62,121 bases of DNA from Clostridia bacterium (GCA_910575725.1 CAJTFE010000029.1:1-62121); one strand, 5' to 3'; numbered from the stretch's first letter, positions 26,115-35,103 are shown. The notes: generated from the sequence alone by a model not told the origin. A program made the numbers and translations.

Positions 26115-27072
26115 TGTCTGCACCTCCCTTCTTTCGTTTTACAGTCTTGTACTGGGATTTGATTCTGGGATCCAGGTAAGCATACAGAATATCTACCAGG
26201 AGGTTTACCAGGCTGAAGGAAATCGCAAGCAGGAGCACGCCTCCTTGTACCACCGGGTAATCCCGGGTGCTGATGCTGTCGATGATGTATTTGCCCAATC
26301 CCGGAATGGCAAATACCGTCTCTATCAAAAGAGAGCCTCCCAAAAGTCCGCCGAACTGCATACCGATAACCGTTACAACGGGAATCATGGCGTTTTTCAG
26401 CGCATGGGAAATGATCACCCATTTTTCCTTCTGTCCCTTGGCCCGGGCGGTGCGGATGTAGTCTGCCCGGATTACCTCAAGCATACTGGAACGGGTCATA
26501 CGCATAACCGTGGCCGAGGAGTGAAGCCCCAGGGTAAAGGAGGGAAGCACCCAGTATTCCGGCCCGTAGGAACCGGAGGCCGGAAGCCAGCCCAGCTTTA
26601 CGGAGAAGATCAGCACTGCCATCAGTCCCGCCCAGAAGGTCGGCATGGATACGCCAAGAAGGGAAAAGGAGGTGGCTATCCTGTCGAATACGGAGTACTG
26701 TTTTGTAGCGGAAATAATTCCTGCAAAAACACCCACAAGCACGGAGATGGACACGCTGAATACAGCCAGCTTCACGGTTGTGGGAAAACGGGAGGCAATC
26801 TCCTCAAATACGGGCTTGCCTGTCATATAGGACTCGCCCAGGTTCAGTTTGAACACCACATTTCCGATATACCTTCCCAGCTGGACCAGATAGGGATCAT
26901 TGAGCCCCAGTTCCTCCGTAACCTGGGCAAGAGCCTCCGGGGTCGCGCCGTCGCCTAAGATCATCCGCGCCGGATCGCCCGGTGTCAGAAAGTTAATGGT
27001 GAACACGATGATCATAACGCCCAGCAGAACCGGAATCATCATCAAAAGTCTCTTTCCAATGTATTTGGACAC
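26095..27072 (-). CDS. Oligopeptide ABC transporter permease (DppB/OppB type)
   Basis: A 325-residue permease with six membrane helices. It opens with the DppB signature YIGKRLLMMIPVLLGVMII, then FLTPGDPARMILG. The EAA coupling loop is DYIRTARAKGQKEKWVIISH near residue 218. The start is GTG with GGAG upstream. It follows the aminotransferase gene by 27 bp in the same operon. Confidence 0.94.
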   Translation of the reverse strand: MSKYIGKRLLMMIPVLLGVMIIVFTINFLTPGDPARMILGDGATPEALAQVTEELGLNDPYLVQLGRYIGNVVFKLNLGESYMTGKPVFEEIASRFPTTVKLAVFSVSISVLVGVFAGIISATKQYSVFDRIATSFSLLGVSMPTFWAGLMAVLIFSVKLGWLPASGSYGPEYWVLPSFTLGLHSSATVMRMTRSSMLEVIRADYIRTARAKGQKEKWVIISHALKNAMIPVVTVIGMQFGGLLGGSLLIETVFAIPGLGKYIIDSISTRDYPVVQGGVLLLAISFSLVNLLVDILYAYLDPRIKSQYKTVKRKKGGADNAKSTN

Positions 27073-27099
27073 TTTTTTTCGCTCCTTCTTTTTTATTTT

Positions 27100-28323
27100 T
27101 TATTCACACAGGCCCTTTTCTTTGGCAAGCCGGAAAAGCGCCTTTCTCATTTTTCCCACTGCTTCCTCAAGTACCTGGTTATCCGAAAATACGCCGTGCA
27201 CAATACGGATATGGCCTTTTCCCTCCTCCCCGTAAGGCGCGCCGGAATTGATGGAGACAAGGGCATGCTCCCCCAGATAAGCCAGCACCTCGCTCTCCGT
27301 CCCAAGTCCCGAGACGTCCACCCAGGAAAGGAAGCCGGATTCGGAAAGCTGCATGGACACCCCCGGAATATCATGGAGACTGTCGTAGACGATCCTTCTT
27401 CGCCTGTCAAAGCATTCGAAGTACTTTCCCATAAAGCTGTCGTCCCTAAGCGCCGCTATGGCGCCTACCTGGGCGGAGGTATTGGTCGCCCCCACTACCG
27501 ACACTGCCGCGCCGTACAGCTTGTCCATAATCGGATCGTCGGCCACCAGATAGCCCACCCGAAGCCCGCTTAAGCCCATTCCCTTGGAAAAGGAGAATAC
27601 GGAAACCGTCCGCTCCCACATGCCTGGCAGAGCCGCTATTGTCACCATCTCAATGCCGTCAAATACAGGCTGCTCAAAGGCCTGATCCACAACGACCACC
27701 AAATCGTTTTTCACCGCAAAATCAGCCAGCTCAAGAAGCTTCTCCCTTCGGTAAACCGTCGTGGTAGGATTGTTGGGATTGGTGAGGACAATCATTTTCG
27801 TCTTCTTCGTGAGTCTCTCTTCAAAATCGGAAATGTTAAACTGATAGCCATTTTCCGCATAGACCGGAATCCGAACTATGACGCCGCCCATAATCTCCGT
27901 GTTCTGAAAATTATTGGGATAGCTGGGATCTACGATCATCACCTCGTCGCCCTCATGGATGAAGGGCAGCATTGCAAAAAAGAGACCTGAATCGGAGCCT
28001 GGGGTAATGATGATATTCCTGTCGGGAACTACCGTAAGGCCGTTCACTTTTTTCAGTTTCTCTGCAATCTCTGCTTTCAGCTCTCCGCTTCCAATGGGCA
28101 TCGTGTAATGACTGGCGAATCCGCTTCGAATGGATTCGATCATTGCCTCCGCCACATGGGGCGGCATGGACGGATCCGGGTAAAAGGGATCGGCCCAGGA
28201 CATCAGCGCCACTCCCCGCTCTTTCAGCTTTACCACAGCATCGCCTACATCCGCCTTTTCCACTGAGGAAAAAAGTCCGCCCTCCGCCTTTTGAAAAGCC
28301 GGAATCATCTTTTCAGTTATCAT
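27100..28323 (-). CDS. PLP-dependent aminotransferase, class I/II
   Basis: A 407-residue fold-type I enzyme. The substrate and cofactor motifs are GSDSGLFFAML, VLTNPNNPTT near residue 182, DQAFEQPVF, and the Schiff-base lysine in FSFSKGMGLSGLRVGY near residue 247. The amino-acid substrate is not certain. Its place between a peptidase and a peptide transporter suggests it deaminates an amino acid released from imported peptides. ATG 28323 is preceded by GGGAG. Confidence 0.9.
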   Translation of the reverse strand: MITEKMIPAFQKAEGGLFSSVEKADVGDAVVKLKERGVALMSWADPFYPDPSMPPHVAEAMIESIRSGFASHYTMPIGSGELKAEIAEKLKKVNGLTVVPDRNIIITPGSDSGLFFAMLPFIHEGDEVMIVDPSYPNNFQNTEIMGGVIVRIPVYAENGYQFNISDFEERLTKKTKMIVLTNPNNPTTTVYRREKLLELADFAVKNDLVVVVDQAFEQPVFDGIEMVTIAALPGMWERTVSVFSFSKGMGLSGLRVGYLVADDPIMDKLYGAAVSVVGATNTSAQVGAIAALRDDSFMGKYFECFDRRRRIVYDSLHDIPGVSMQLSESGFLSWVDVSGLGTESEVLAYLGEHALVSINSGAPYGEEGKGHIRIVHGVFSDNQVLEEAVGKMRKALFRLAKEKGLCE

Positions 28324-28350
28324 AGTTTTTCTCCCTTTCCATCTTCACTC

Positions 28351-30291
28351 TCAAAGCTTTTCTCCCTCTACCAGCTCAATCAGCCCGAGCTCCCGGAAAA
28401 ATTCATAGAATGCCGGCAGCCCTTCCAGGCAGTCCGTATCTGTCTGGCAGCGCACACAGTCCGCCACTTCTTCGATCGTCCGGACGCCGTCTGTCTCATA
28501 AAAAATATAATCCATGCCAAAGGAAAGCTGCGGATAGTGATTCGTAAGCTCCTTCCACCGCCTTCTCTGTCCCTCTGTCATCTCTGCCAAAAGGCAGCGC
28601 ATAGCCGCCGGTCCCCTAAAAAGACGTTTTGGAACAGGGCCCCGGCTTTTCCTTCCCACAGCCTCTCCAAAGCCTGACAGCAGAGCTTCGTAAAGACGCC
28701 TCTCCTGTTCCAGAAGCTCCTCTGCTTCTCTTTTCTCCTCCCCACAAAAGAGGGAGGCGTACCGCAGAAGGGTTGTCTCTATCACTTGCCTTAGATGGCG
28801 TGCCTTTTCATCTCTGTCCCCGGAAGCGCTTCTTCGCAGCTTATCAATCCTTGCGAAAAACCGGCGCGCCGTAACAGGAAGCAGCTCCTTAAGCAGCTCT
28901 CCTGTCAGAGAGCTGTATAGATAGCAGTAGGATGCCGCCGCTGCTGCACCGCGGCGCAGAAGCCCCGGATCCAGATGTTCCGCCGAATCGGCGCTGGTAT
29001 GATACGTTTTATCCGGCCACTGGGTCAGAGCCACCGTCGGGATATCCACCGTGGGATCGGAAAGTATGTAATGATCGCTGCCGAACACAAAAGGCACTCT
29101 CACAAAGGAGAAGAGAGGAACTGACGTGACGCCTCCAAAGGTGCACTCTGCCAAAAGGGCCTCGAAAACTGCCTCTCCCAAATCCCCGGAAAAGGAATGC
29201 GCACAATCCGGAGTGTCCACCAGGATCATAGGGCCTGCATTCCCGTCCTGCCTGCCGGCTGTCATATCAACATTAAAGCCGCCTACGATCCTTTCAAGCT
29301 CTCCCTCATGCTCCTCAAGGTAGGCGTAAGCGCCCGTAAATTCCGGTATCAAGAGAAGCCGTATGGTCCGCCTTGGCTTTGGCAGGCCGCCCTCCTTAAT
29401 CAGCTGGTGAAGGGCAATCATAGCTTCCGCCGCACAGGCCGCCCCGGAGGCATTGTCGTTGACGCTGGAACGAGGATGGCACAGATGGGCCGTAAGCAGC
29501 ACCTCCTCCTGGCTCTCGCCGGGAATGACGGCCTCCACATTCTCCAGAAAGCCATTTTCAAAGGAGGCGTCTATCTTGAAGCGGGCTCTGGGGTATTTTC
29601 CCTCCTTCCCAAGGGAGAGGCAGGCGGTACGAAGCTCCTTCCCCATGCGCGGAGTGAGGGCGAACCCCCGAAGGGCGGCTTCCGACTCCTCTGTATAGTG
29701 ATGGAAGCTTAAGTTTGCATGGGCTTCTTTCAGTTCTTCATCCTCGCTCATATTTACCCGGACTGGTTTTATCTCCGGCATGGATACCGTGAGAATGGCT
29801 GCTCCCCGGCAGTCCTTCACCTTTTGTATCCAGCGCTCAAAGCCGTTTTCCACAAAGAGGATCTTTCCTTCCAGATCGCCTTCAAATCTCTCCGGATCCG
29901 CATCATCCGGCACGTATACAATCGGCGTCTCCCGGCCGGAGTAATCCGCAGGGGCGCTCCGCTGAATCAGAGACATTTCCTCCCCGGAAAAGCATGCCAT
30001 GCGCTCCTTCCAGGGAAATGTAAGCTCAAGCCACGCTTCCTCACACCTCCACTCCCGGAACATGCGCTGGGTAAAGCATACCTTCTTAAGATCCGCCGGA
30101 TAGCTCAAAATCCGGGCTTCAAGACCTGCGTCTCTCAAAAGCCTGCAGGAGGCTTTGGCTGCCTCCCGGTAGCCCTGAGATGCCTGAATCCGGTGATATT
30201 GCGCAATCTCTTTTACCATGCGAAAGGCTCTTTCGCTCTGGCAGCAGTCATATATTTTATTCGTAATAGAAAAAATTTTACTGTCTGTCAC
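28351..30291 (-). CDS. M28-type aminopeptidase-like protein (DUF4910-like)
   Basis: A 646-residue protein. The central region has zinc-peptidase features: LTAHLCHPRSSVNDNASGAA (histidine and aspartate ligands, around residues 267-286), IPEFTGAYAYLEEH, and GSDHYILSDPTVDIP with TYHTSADSAEHLD near residue 430. The N-terminus resembles a protease-associated region. A C-terminal extension of about 100 residues (from GEAVGRKSRG) has winged-helix character. There is no signal peptide, so it is probably cytosolic. GTG start with GGGAG upstream; first gene of the peptide operon. Confidence 0.82.
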   Translation of the reverse strand: MTDSKIFSITNKIYDCCQSERAFRMVKEIAQYHRIQASQGYREAAKASCRLLRDAGLEARILSYPADLKKVCFTQRMFREWRCEEAWLELTFPWKERMACFSGEEMSLIQRSAPADYSGRETPIVYVPDDADPERFEGDLEGKILFVENGFERWIQKVKDCRGAAILTVSMPEIKPVRVNMSEDEELKEAHANLSFHHYTEESEAALRGFALTPRMGKELRTACLSLGKEGKYPRARFKIDASFENGFLENVEAVIPGESQEEVLLTAHLCHPRSSVNDNASGAACAAEAMIALHQLIKEGGLPKPRRTIRLLLIPEFTGAYAYLEEHEGELERIVGGFNVDMTAGRQDGNAGPMILVDTPDCAHSFSGDLGEAVFEALLAECTFGGVTSVPLFSFVRVPFVFGSDHYILSDPTVDIPTVALTQWPDKTYHTSADSAEHLDPGLLRRGAAAAASYCYLYSSLTGELLKELLPVTARRFFARIDKLRRSASGDRDEKARHLRQVIETTLLRYASLFCGEEKREAEELLEQERRLYEALLSGFGEAVGRKSRGPVPKRLFRGPAAMRCLLAEMTEGQRRRWKELTNHYPQLSFGMDYIFYETDGVRTIEEVADCVRCQTDTDCLEGLPAFYEFFRELGLIELVEGEKL

Positions 30292-30389
30292 TGTTTTTCT
30301 CCCAAGGCTTTTTTTAAGCCTCCAAACTTTGCATCTGTAATTTTCCTGCTTTGGGAAATGTAGAAATCTGTTGAATTTAGGTTGTTAAA

Positions 30390-30442
30390 AGTATATCATA
30401 GAAACAAAGATAAAATGAAAATTGCGAGAATTCAGAATCCTT
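30390..30442 (-). promoter_or_regulatory. Promoter region of the peptide operon with CodY-like operator
   Basis: A candidate -10 TATACT (30390-30395, minus strand) has a weak -35. Just upstream is GAGAATTCAGAATCCTT (30426-30442), matching 15 of 17 bases of the palindrome next to the CodY-like gene, including the core TTCAGAA. Regulation by that protein is inferred. Confidence 0.55.
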
Positions 30443-30576
30443 TTACACTTTAACGTGATATCTTATTTTAGGATTTTCGGTTTTTTTCAAGATACTAAGC
30501 AAACTGCACAAACGGAATTCTTGATTTTTATGTGATTTTACCAAAGGTGAAGTCTTTTGCCCCCGGTTTCCTTCCT

Positions 30577-30606
30577 TATACTGGAAATCAAGAATTCAGA
30601 ATTCTT
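30577..30606 (+). promoter_or_regulatory. Promoter -10 and operator of the CodY-like gene
   Basis: A -10 TATACT (30577-30582) is preceded at 16 bp by a poor -35 TTTTGC. The perfect palindrome AAGAATTCAGAATTCTT (30590-30606) starts at the expected transcription start. Its centre TTCAGAA equals the core of the known CodY box (TTCWGAA); the flanks differ. This is an ideal position for autorepression. Confidence 0.6.
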
Positions 30607-30641
30607 TTCACCCCTTCGGCTCTCAGAAAGGAGATCAAACA

Positions 30642-31469
30642 ATGGATGCTCTTTTAGGAAAAATCCAACAGCTGAATTCCATTTTCAGCAAATCTGCAAC
30701 CACTCTCACTCCCTTGAGCGCACTGTGTGATCAGCTCTGCAATATCATCGGCTGCAACATCTATGTATTCAGCCGGGAGGGCCGCATTTTCGCCTACTCC
30801 ATTGCCGATGCCTTTGAGTGTCCCTACACGAAATGTTCCTTAAAGGAAGAACAGCTTCCGGCTTATTACTATGAAATTTTTCTGTCTGCGGATAAGGCTG
30901 TGATTGACCAGTACGAGCAGCTTCCTGTCTGTACTTATCGAGATGTGAAAATCTGTGAATTTGACGACCGCTATTTTTCTCTGTATCCGATTTATTCCAA
31001 TTTTCAAAAGACGGCTGGTATGCTGCTCATCCGGTACGGGAATCATTTCTCCCAGATGGACAATATACTCTGCGAATATACAAGCGCCATTATCTCACTG
31101 GAAATGCTGCGCCAGGCACAGACGCGCATCCAGCAGCAGTCCCTGGAGATTGCCGCTGCAAAGCTGGCTGTCAATTCCTTAACCTTCAGCGAGCTGCGCT
31201 CTGTGTCTGCGGTTCTGGATGCCATGGGCGGCACTGAGGGCGATATTTTCCTAAACGCCGTGGCCCAGAAGAGCTACTCCACCCATTCCACAGTGTCCGG
31301 CGCCCTCAAAAAGCTGGAGGCCGCCGGCGTCATCAGTACAAAGTCAAAAGGGGTAAAGGGAAAATACATTAAAATAACGAATCCCCGGCTGCATGAGGAG
31401 ATCTACATGGCCGAGAAGCAGTACCGGAAGGAGAAGCAGAAGGCCCGGAGGAGTCAAAAAGCGACTTGA
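30642..31469 (+). CDS. CodY-like nutrient-sensing transcriptional regulator
   Basis: A 275-residue protein with CodY architecture. The N-terminal GAF-like domain (about residues 1-155) begins LLGKIQQLNSIF. The C-terminal winged helix spans about 185-255, where VNSLTFSELRSVSAVLDAM and SGALKKLEAAGVISTKSKG align with the CodY helix-turn-helix. CodY represses nitrogen and peptide utilisation genes when branched-chain amino acids and GTP are abundant. The sequence is divergent, so it may be a paralogue with altered effectors and operator. It diverges from the peptide operon, its probable target. AAGGAG precedes the ATG. Confidence 0.85.
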   Translation: MDALLGKIQQLNSIFSKSATTLTPLSALCDQLCNIIGCNIYVFSREGRIFAYSIADAFECPYTKCSLKEEQLPAYYYEIFLSADKAVIDQYEQLPVCTYRDVKICEFDDRYFSLYPIYSNFQKTAGMLLIRYGNHFSQMDNILCEYTSAIISLEMLRQAQTRIQQQSLEIAAAKLAVNSLTFSELRSVSAVLDAMGGTEGDIFLNAVAQKSYSTHSTVSGALKKLEAAGVISTKSKGVKGKYIKITNPRLHEEIYMAEKQYRKEKQKARRSQKAT

Positions 31470-31493
31470 CGGGAAAGGTTCTGTTCCTGTCAA
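31466..31493. terminator. Hairpin between the convergent codY-like and tex genes
   Basis: TTGACGGGAA and TTCCTGTCAA (one G-T pair) enclose an 8-base loop. It begins at the codY-like stop codon and ends just before the tex stop. No clear T-run follows, so termination is plausible but not certain. Confidence 0.45.
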
Positions 31494-31496
31494 TGC

Positions 31497-33650
31497 CTAC
31501 TGTCCAAGACCTTTCATCGTCAGCCCAATCCGCTTCTTCTGCAGATCCACGCTTAGCACCTTCACTTCCACCACATCCCCCACGCTCAGCACCTCCAGGG
31601 GATGCTTGATAAACTTCTTATCGGTAATCTGGGAAATGTGCACCAGGCCGTCCTGGTGTACGCCGATGTCCACAAAGACACCGAAATCAATGACGTTGCG
31701 GACCGTTCCCTTAAGCTTCATGCCAGGTGTCAGATCTTTCATCTCAAGCACATCCGTGCGCAGAATCGGCTTTGGCATCTCGTCTCTTGGGTCTCTTGCC
31801 GGCTTCTCCAGCTCTTTTACAATATCCTGAAGGGTGATCTCCCCGATTCCCAGGCTGCCGGAAAGCCTTTTCACATCCTTTACCTGGCGTGAGAGCCCTG
31901 TAAGCCCGCCCTTTCGCAGATCCTCGCCGCTGTAGCCCATGGAAGCAAGCAGCTTCCCGGCCGCCTCGTAGGATTCCGGGTGCACGCTGGTTGCGTCTAA
32001 GGGATTGTCCCCTCCGGCAATGCGCATAAAACCTGCACACTGCTCATAAGCTTTGGGACCTAGCTTGGCCACCTTTAGAAGCTGGCGGCGGTTCGTAAAA
32101 CGGCCGTTGGCCTCCCGGTAGAGGACGATGTTTTTTGCCAGGGTCTTGCTGATGCCGGAAATGTATTCCAGCAGGGAAGCGGAAGCCGTGTTCAGATCCA
32201 CGCCCACCTTATTGACGCAGTCCTCCACCACCCCGGCCAGAGCCTCGCTGAGCTTCTTCTGATTCATGTCGTGCTGATACTGGCCGACCCCGATGGATTT
32301 TGGATCAATCTTTACCAGCTCCGCCAGAGGATCCTGGAGACGCCTTGCAATGGAGGCTGCGCTGCGCTGTCCCACATCAAAATTCGGAAACTCCTCTGTG
32401 GCCAGCTTGCTTGCAGAGTAGACAGAAGCCCCGGCCTCATTGACAATGACATACTGAACCTTTACGGGCAGTTCCTTTAAAAGCTCTACAATCACCATCT
32501 CCGATTCTCTGGACGCCGTGCCGTTTCCTACGGAAATCAAGGTAATGTGGTACTTGGAAATCAGCTTCTTTAAGACTGCCTTTGCCTCTGCTATCTTGTT
32601 CTGGGGCGCCGTGGGATATATCACAACCGTATCCAGAACCTTGCCTGTAGCATCTACCACCGCCAGCTTACAGCCGGTGCGGAAAGCCGGATCCCAGCCA
32701 AGAACCACCTGACCCACGATGGGAGGCTGCATAAGAAGCTGCTCCAGGTTCTTTCCAAATACCTTGATGGCTCCGTCCTCCGCCTTTTCCGTGAGGGCGC
32801 TGCGCAGCTCCCGCTCGATGGCCGGAGCGATAAGGCGCTTATAGCTGTCCTCTATCACTGCCTTTAGAACCGGGGTTGTGCGGGGATTATCTCTTACAAT
32901 CACTTTTTTCTCCAGATAACGCAGAATGCGCTCCTCCGGCGCCTCAATCTTGACGGTGAGAACCTTTTCCGCCTCTCCCCGGTTCAGCGCCAGGATCCGG
33001 TGCCCGGCAAGCTTCTTTACCGGCTCCTCGAAGTTATAGTACATCTCGTAGACGCTCTCAGCCTTTTCGTCCTTGGCTGCGGAGATTACTTTTCCCTCGT
33101 CAAAGGTGAGCTTCCTGATATAGATCCGGTAATCGGCCTCGTCGGAGACGGACTCTGCAAGAATGTCTCCGGCCCCCTCTATGGCTTCCTCCGGGGTAAG
33201 CACGCCCTTTTCCTCTGACACATAGGCAGCCGCTTCCTCGGCAAGGGGACGGTTTGTCATCTGAAGGCGGATCACATCGGCCAGTCCCTCCAGGCCCTTT
33301 TCCTTGGCGATGGTGGCGCGGGTGCGGCGTTTGGGGCGGTAGGGGCGGTACAGGTCGTCCACCACAACCAGGGTCTCTGCCGCCAGAATCTGCTGTTCCA
33401 GCTCCTCCGTCAGCTTCCCCTGCTCCCGGATGCTGCCCAGAACCTGCTCCTTTTTCTCCTCCAGATTGCGCAGATAGGAAAGACGCTCGTTGAGATTGCG
33501 CAGAACCTCATCGTTCAAGGAGCCGGTGGCTTCCTTCCGGTATCGGGAAATAAAGGGAATCGTATTGCCCTCGTCAATGAGCTTCACGGCCGCCTCGGTC
33601 TGCCAGCGCTGTATGCTAAGCTCTTCGGTTAGTTTTTTCAGAATATCCAT
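31497..33650 (-). CDS. tex: Tex family RNA-binding transcription accessory protein
   Basis: A 717-residue Tex protein. The N-terminal helical region includes TIPFISRYRKEATGSLNDEVL. The YqgF-like nuclease fold reads VVLGWDPAFRTGCKLAVVD. The helix-hairpin-helix block contains GVDLNTASASLLEYISGIS. The C-terminal S1 domain (about residues 645-715) reads LKGTVRNVIDFGVFVDIG. Tex binds nucleic acid and affects transcription, tolerance and toxin expression in several bacteria. Length and order of domains are standard. Confidence 0.95.
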   Translation of the reverse strand: MDILKKLTEELSIQRWQTEAAVKLIDEGNTIPFISRYRKEATGSLNDEVLRNLNERLSYLRNLEEKKEQVLGSIREQGKLTEELEQQILAAETLVVVDDLYRPYRPKRRTRATIAKEKGLEGLADVIRLQMTNRPLAEEAAAYVSEEKGVLTPEEAIEGAGDILAESVSDEADYRIYIRKLTFDEGKVISAAKDEKAESVYEMYYNFEEPVKKLAGHRILALNRGEAEKVLTVKIEAPEERILRYLEKKVIVRDNPRTTPVLKAVIEDSYKRLIAPAIERELRSALTEKAEDGAIKVFGKNLEQLLMQPPIVGQVVLGWDPAFRTGCKLAVVDATGKVLDTVVIYPTAPQNKIAEAKAVLKKLISKYHITLISVGNGTASRESEMVIVELLKELPVKVQYVIVNEAGASVYSASKLATEEFPNFDVGQRSAASIARRLQDPLAELVKIDPKSIGVGQYQHDMNQKKLSEALAGVVEDCVNKVGVDLNTASASLLEYISGISKTLAKNIVLYREANGRFTNRRQLLKVAKLGPKAYEQCAGFMRIAGGDNPLDATSVHPESYEAAGKLLASMGYSGEDLRKGGLTGLSRQVKDVKRLSGSLGIGEITLQDIVKELEKPARDPRDEMPKPILRTDVLEMKDLTPGMKLKGTVRNVIDFGVFVDIGVHQDGLVHISQITDKKFIKHPLEVLSVGDVVEVKVLSVDLQKKRIGLTMKGLGQ

Positions 33651-33707
33651 GTATTAACTCCTTTGTTCTCTATGTATGGCCCTTCAAGTTGTTTTCTCAA
33701 TATTCCT

Positions 33708-33736
33708 ATTATAAACAAAACCAGGCGCCTTCGCAA
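33708..33736 (-). promoter_or_regulatory. Promoter of tex
   Basis: Minus strand: -35 TTGCGA (33731-33736), 17-bp spacer, consensus -10 TATAAT (33708-33713). It lies 58 bp upstream of the tex start codon. Confidence 0.75.
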
Positions 33737-33743
33737 GAAGCAT

Positions 33744-33772
33744 TTGTTTTTCGCCAAAAGCTGTGCTATGAT
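33744..33772 (+). promoter_or_regulatory. Candidate promoter of the DUF975 gene pair
   Basis: -35 TTGTTT (33744-33749), 17-bp spacer, -10 TATGAT (33767-33772). It is divergent from the tex promoter. The leader would carry the inverted copy of the 144-bp palindromic repeat. Confidence 0.5.
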
Positions 33773-33794
33773 AAAGGCAGAAATACAGTCCAGC

Positions 33795-33955
33795 TAAGAA
33801 ATGTCAACTATTTATAAAAAAATATCTGCTGGACGGTAAAGCTGCAAAGGCGCACGAGAGGAACTTTTATGAGGGCTTTTTCGAATAAAAGTTTCTCTCA
33901 TTACCGGTGTGTCGAAGCAGCTTTACCCTTTAGTGCTGTCGCGCAGCGACTACAA
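33795..33955. repeat. Inverted copy of the 144-bp nested-palindrome repeat
   Basis: In the opposite orientation to the copies at 7992 and 10342. GGTAAAGCTGC...GCAGCTTTACC encloses the AACTTTTATGAG/AATAAAAGTTTCTCTC hairpin, then GTCGCGCAGCGAC. A 31-bp AT-rich interruption (TCAACTATTTATAAAAAAAT...) follows GCTAAGAAATG. The copy lies in the presumed leader of the next gene. Confidence 0.88.
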
Positions 33956-33970
33956 ATAGGAGGTTTATTT

Positions 33971-34345
33971 ATGGAACCATTACAACGGACGAAAACAAAT
34001 CCAATGGCTACCTCATCCCTTACATTTGGCGTAATTGCCATTGGACTTTCCTTTACATGGCCGCTTTATGCCCTTTTTTGCGGCTGCTTAAGCATTCTCT
34101 TTGCCATCCTCTCCCGGGGAAGCGGCTTTCGGATGCCGGATAAGGCCATCGCCGGCTTTATCGCTTCCTCTTTTGCCATTGTGATTGCAGTGCTGCTTTC
34201 CATTGCGGTTCTGTATGTAGAACAATTTCTGAAACAGAGGTTCGGAGCGGATGTCCTGAACGACCCGGTGAAGGTGCAGCAGCTGTTAAACGAGCTTGCA
34301 GATAGTTATATGAACAGCCTGCGGACAGGAGGTAACGGATTATGA
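33971..34345 (+). CDS. Small two-helix membrane protein (DUF4190-like)
   Basis: A 124-residue protein. Two hydrophobic segments (about residues 17-47 and 60-82) are linked by a polar stretch with SRGSGFRMPDKAIAGF, a layout similar to DUF4190-type proteins. The C-terminal 40 residues are charged and likely cytosolic. ATG 33971 follows AGGAGG; the frame stays open upstream through the palindromic repeat. It overlaps the DUF975 gene by 4 bases. Function is unknown. Confidence 0.8.
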   Translation: MEPLQRTKTNPMATSSLTFGVIAIGLSFTWPLYALFCGCLSILFAILSRGSGFRMPDKAIAGFIASSFAIVIAVLLSIAVLYVEQFLKQRFGADVLNDPVKVQQLLNELADSYMNSLRTGGNGL

Positions 34346-35103
34346 CTACCCCGTCCAGAGAATTGAAGCGCAGGGCCCGCTGCGTATTAGAGGGAAAATA
34401 TTTCTTTGCCTCCAATGCGGCCTGCTCCTTGATGCTGTATTCCTTTACTGCCGCCATCATTTTGCAGTATACAGGGCTTGGAACTTCGGAAAAGCCGGTG
34501 GGCATTGCTTTTTATTATATCTTATGGCTGATCACGGCGCTTTTGGGCTCTCTTTTTGAAGTGGGCCTGATTCGCTATGTCTATCTCTTAAGCCGCAAGA
34601 AAAAGGAGCCTGTGGTTCCCGTGCTTTTTTATGCCTATAAAAACCAGCCGGATACCTTTATTCTGGTCTATGCATTCCGCTATCTTCTGGCTCTGGTATG
34701 GTTTATTCCCGCTATACTGGAGATTCAGAAGCTTCCGGTCAACCTGGAGCCTCTTGATCTGATAAAGGCCTCTTTGCCCATCTGCCTGCTGGTTCTGGCC
34801 GGGATTCTTCCGGCTCTTCTTGCATCCCTTCCTTATGGACTGGCCTGCTACGTGCTTCTGGATCAGCCGTACCTTTCCGCTCACGAGGCTCTTGGAACCA
34901 GCCGCCGTCTTTTGAAAGGAAATTACCTGCGCTTATTTAAGCTGTGGCTCAGCTTTCTTCCCTATGTGCTGCTCATCGGAGGAACCTCCGGCGTTGCGCT
35001 TCTCTGGGTGAAGCCGTATTTCCATACGACGATGAGCCAGTTTTATATGGAGGTCAGCCATCAGGAGCTTCCGGAAGAACCGCAGATTTCGATCCTTGTG
35101 TGA
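34342..35103 (+). CDS. DUF975 family integral membrane protein
   Basis: A 253-residue membrane protein. The start SRELKRRARCVLEGKYFF and later GLACYVLLDQPYLSAHEALGTSRRL are the conserved DUF975 features (a repeated xxA/SR-L-x-G motif). About five helices are predicted. No biochemical role is established for the family. It is coupled to the small membrane protein before it by an ATGA overlap and ends at a bidirectional terminator. Confidence 0.87.
   Translation: MTTPSRELKRRARCVLEGKYFFASNAACSLMLYSFTAAIILQYTGLGTSEKPVGIAFYYILWLITALLGSLFEVGLIRYVYLLSRKKKEPVVPVLFYAYKNQPDTFILVYAFRYLLALVWFIPAILEIQKLPVNLEPLDLIKASLPICLLVLAGILPALLASLPYGLACYVLLDQPYLSAHEALGTSRRLLKGNYLRLFKLWLSFLPYVLLIGGTSGVALLWVKPYFHTTMSQFYMEVSHQELPEEPQISILV

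Noticed and set aside
25993..26958. 321-codon plus-strand frame opposite the permease genes
   Set aside because: It spans two overlapping, clearly recognised permease genes on the other strand and has no motif of its own.
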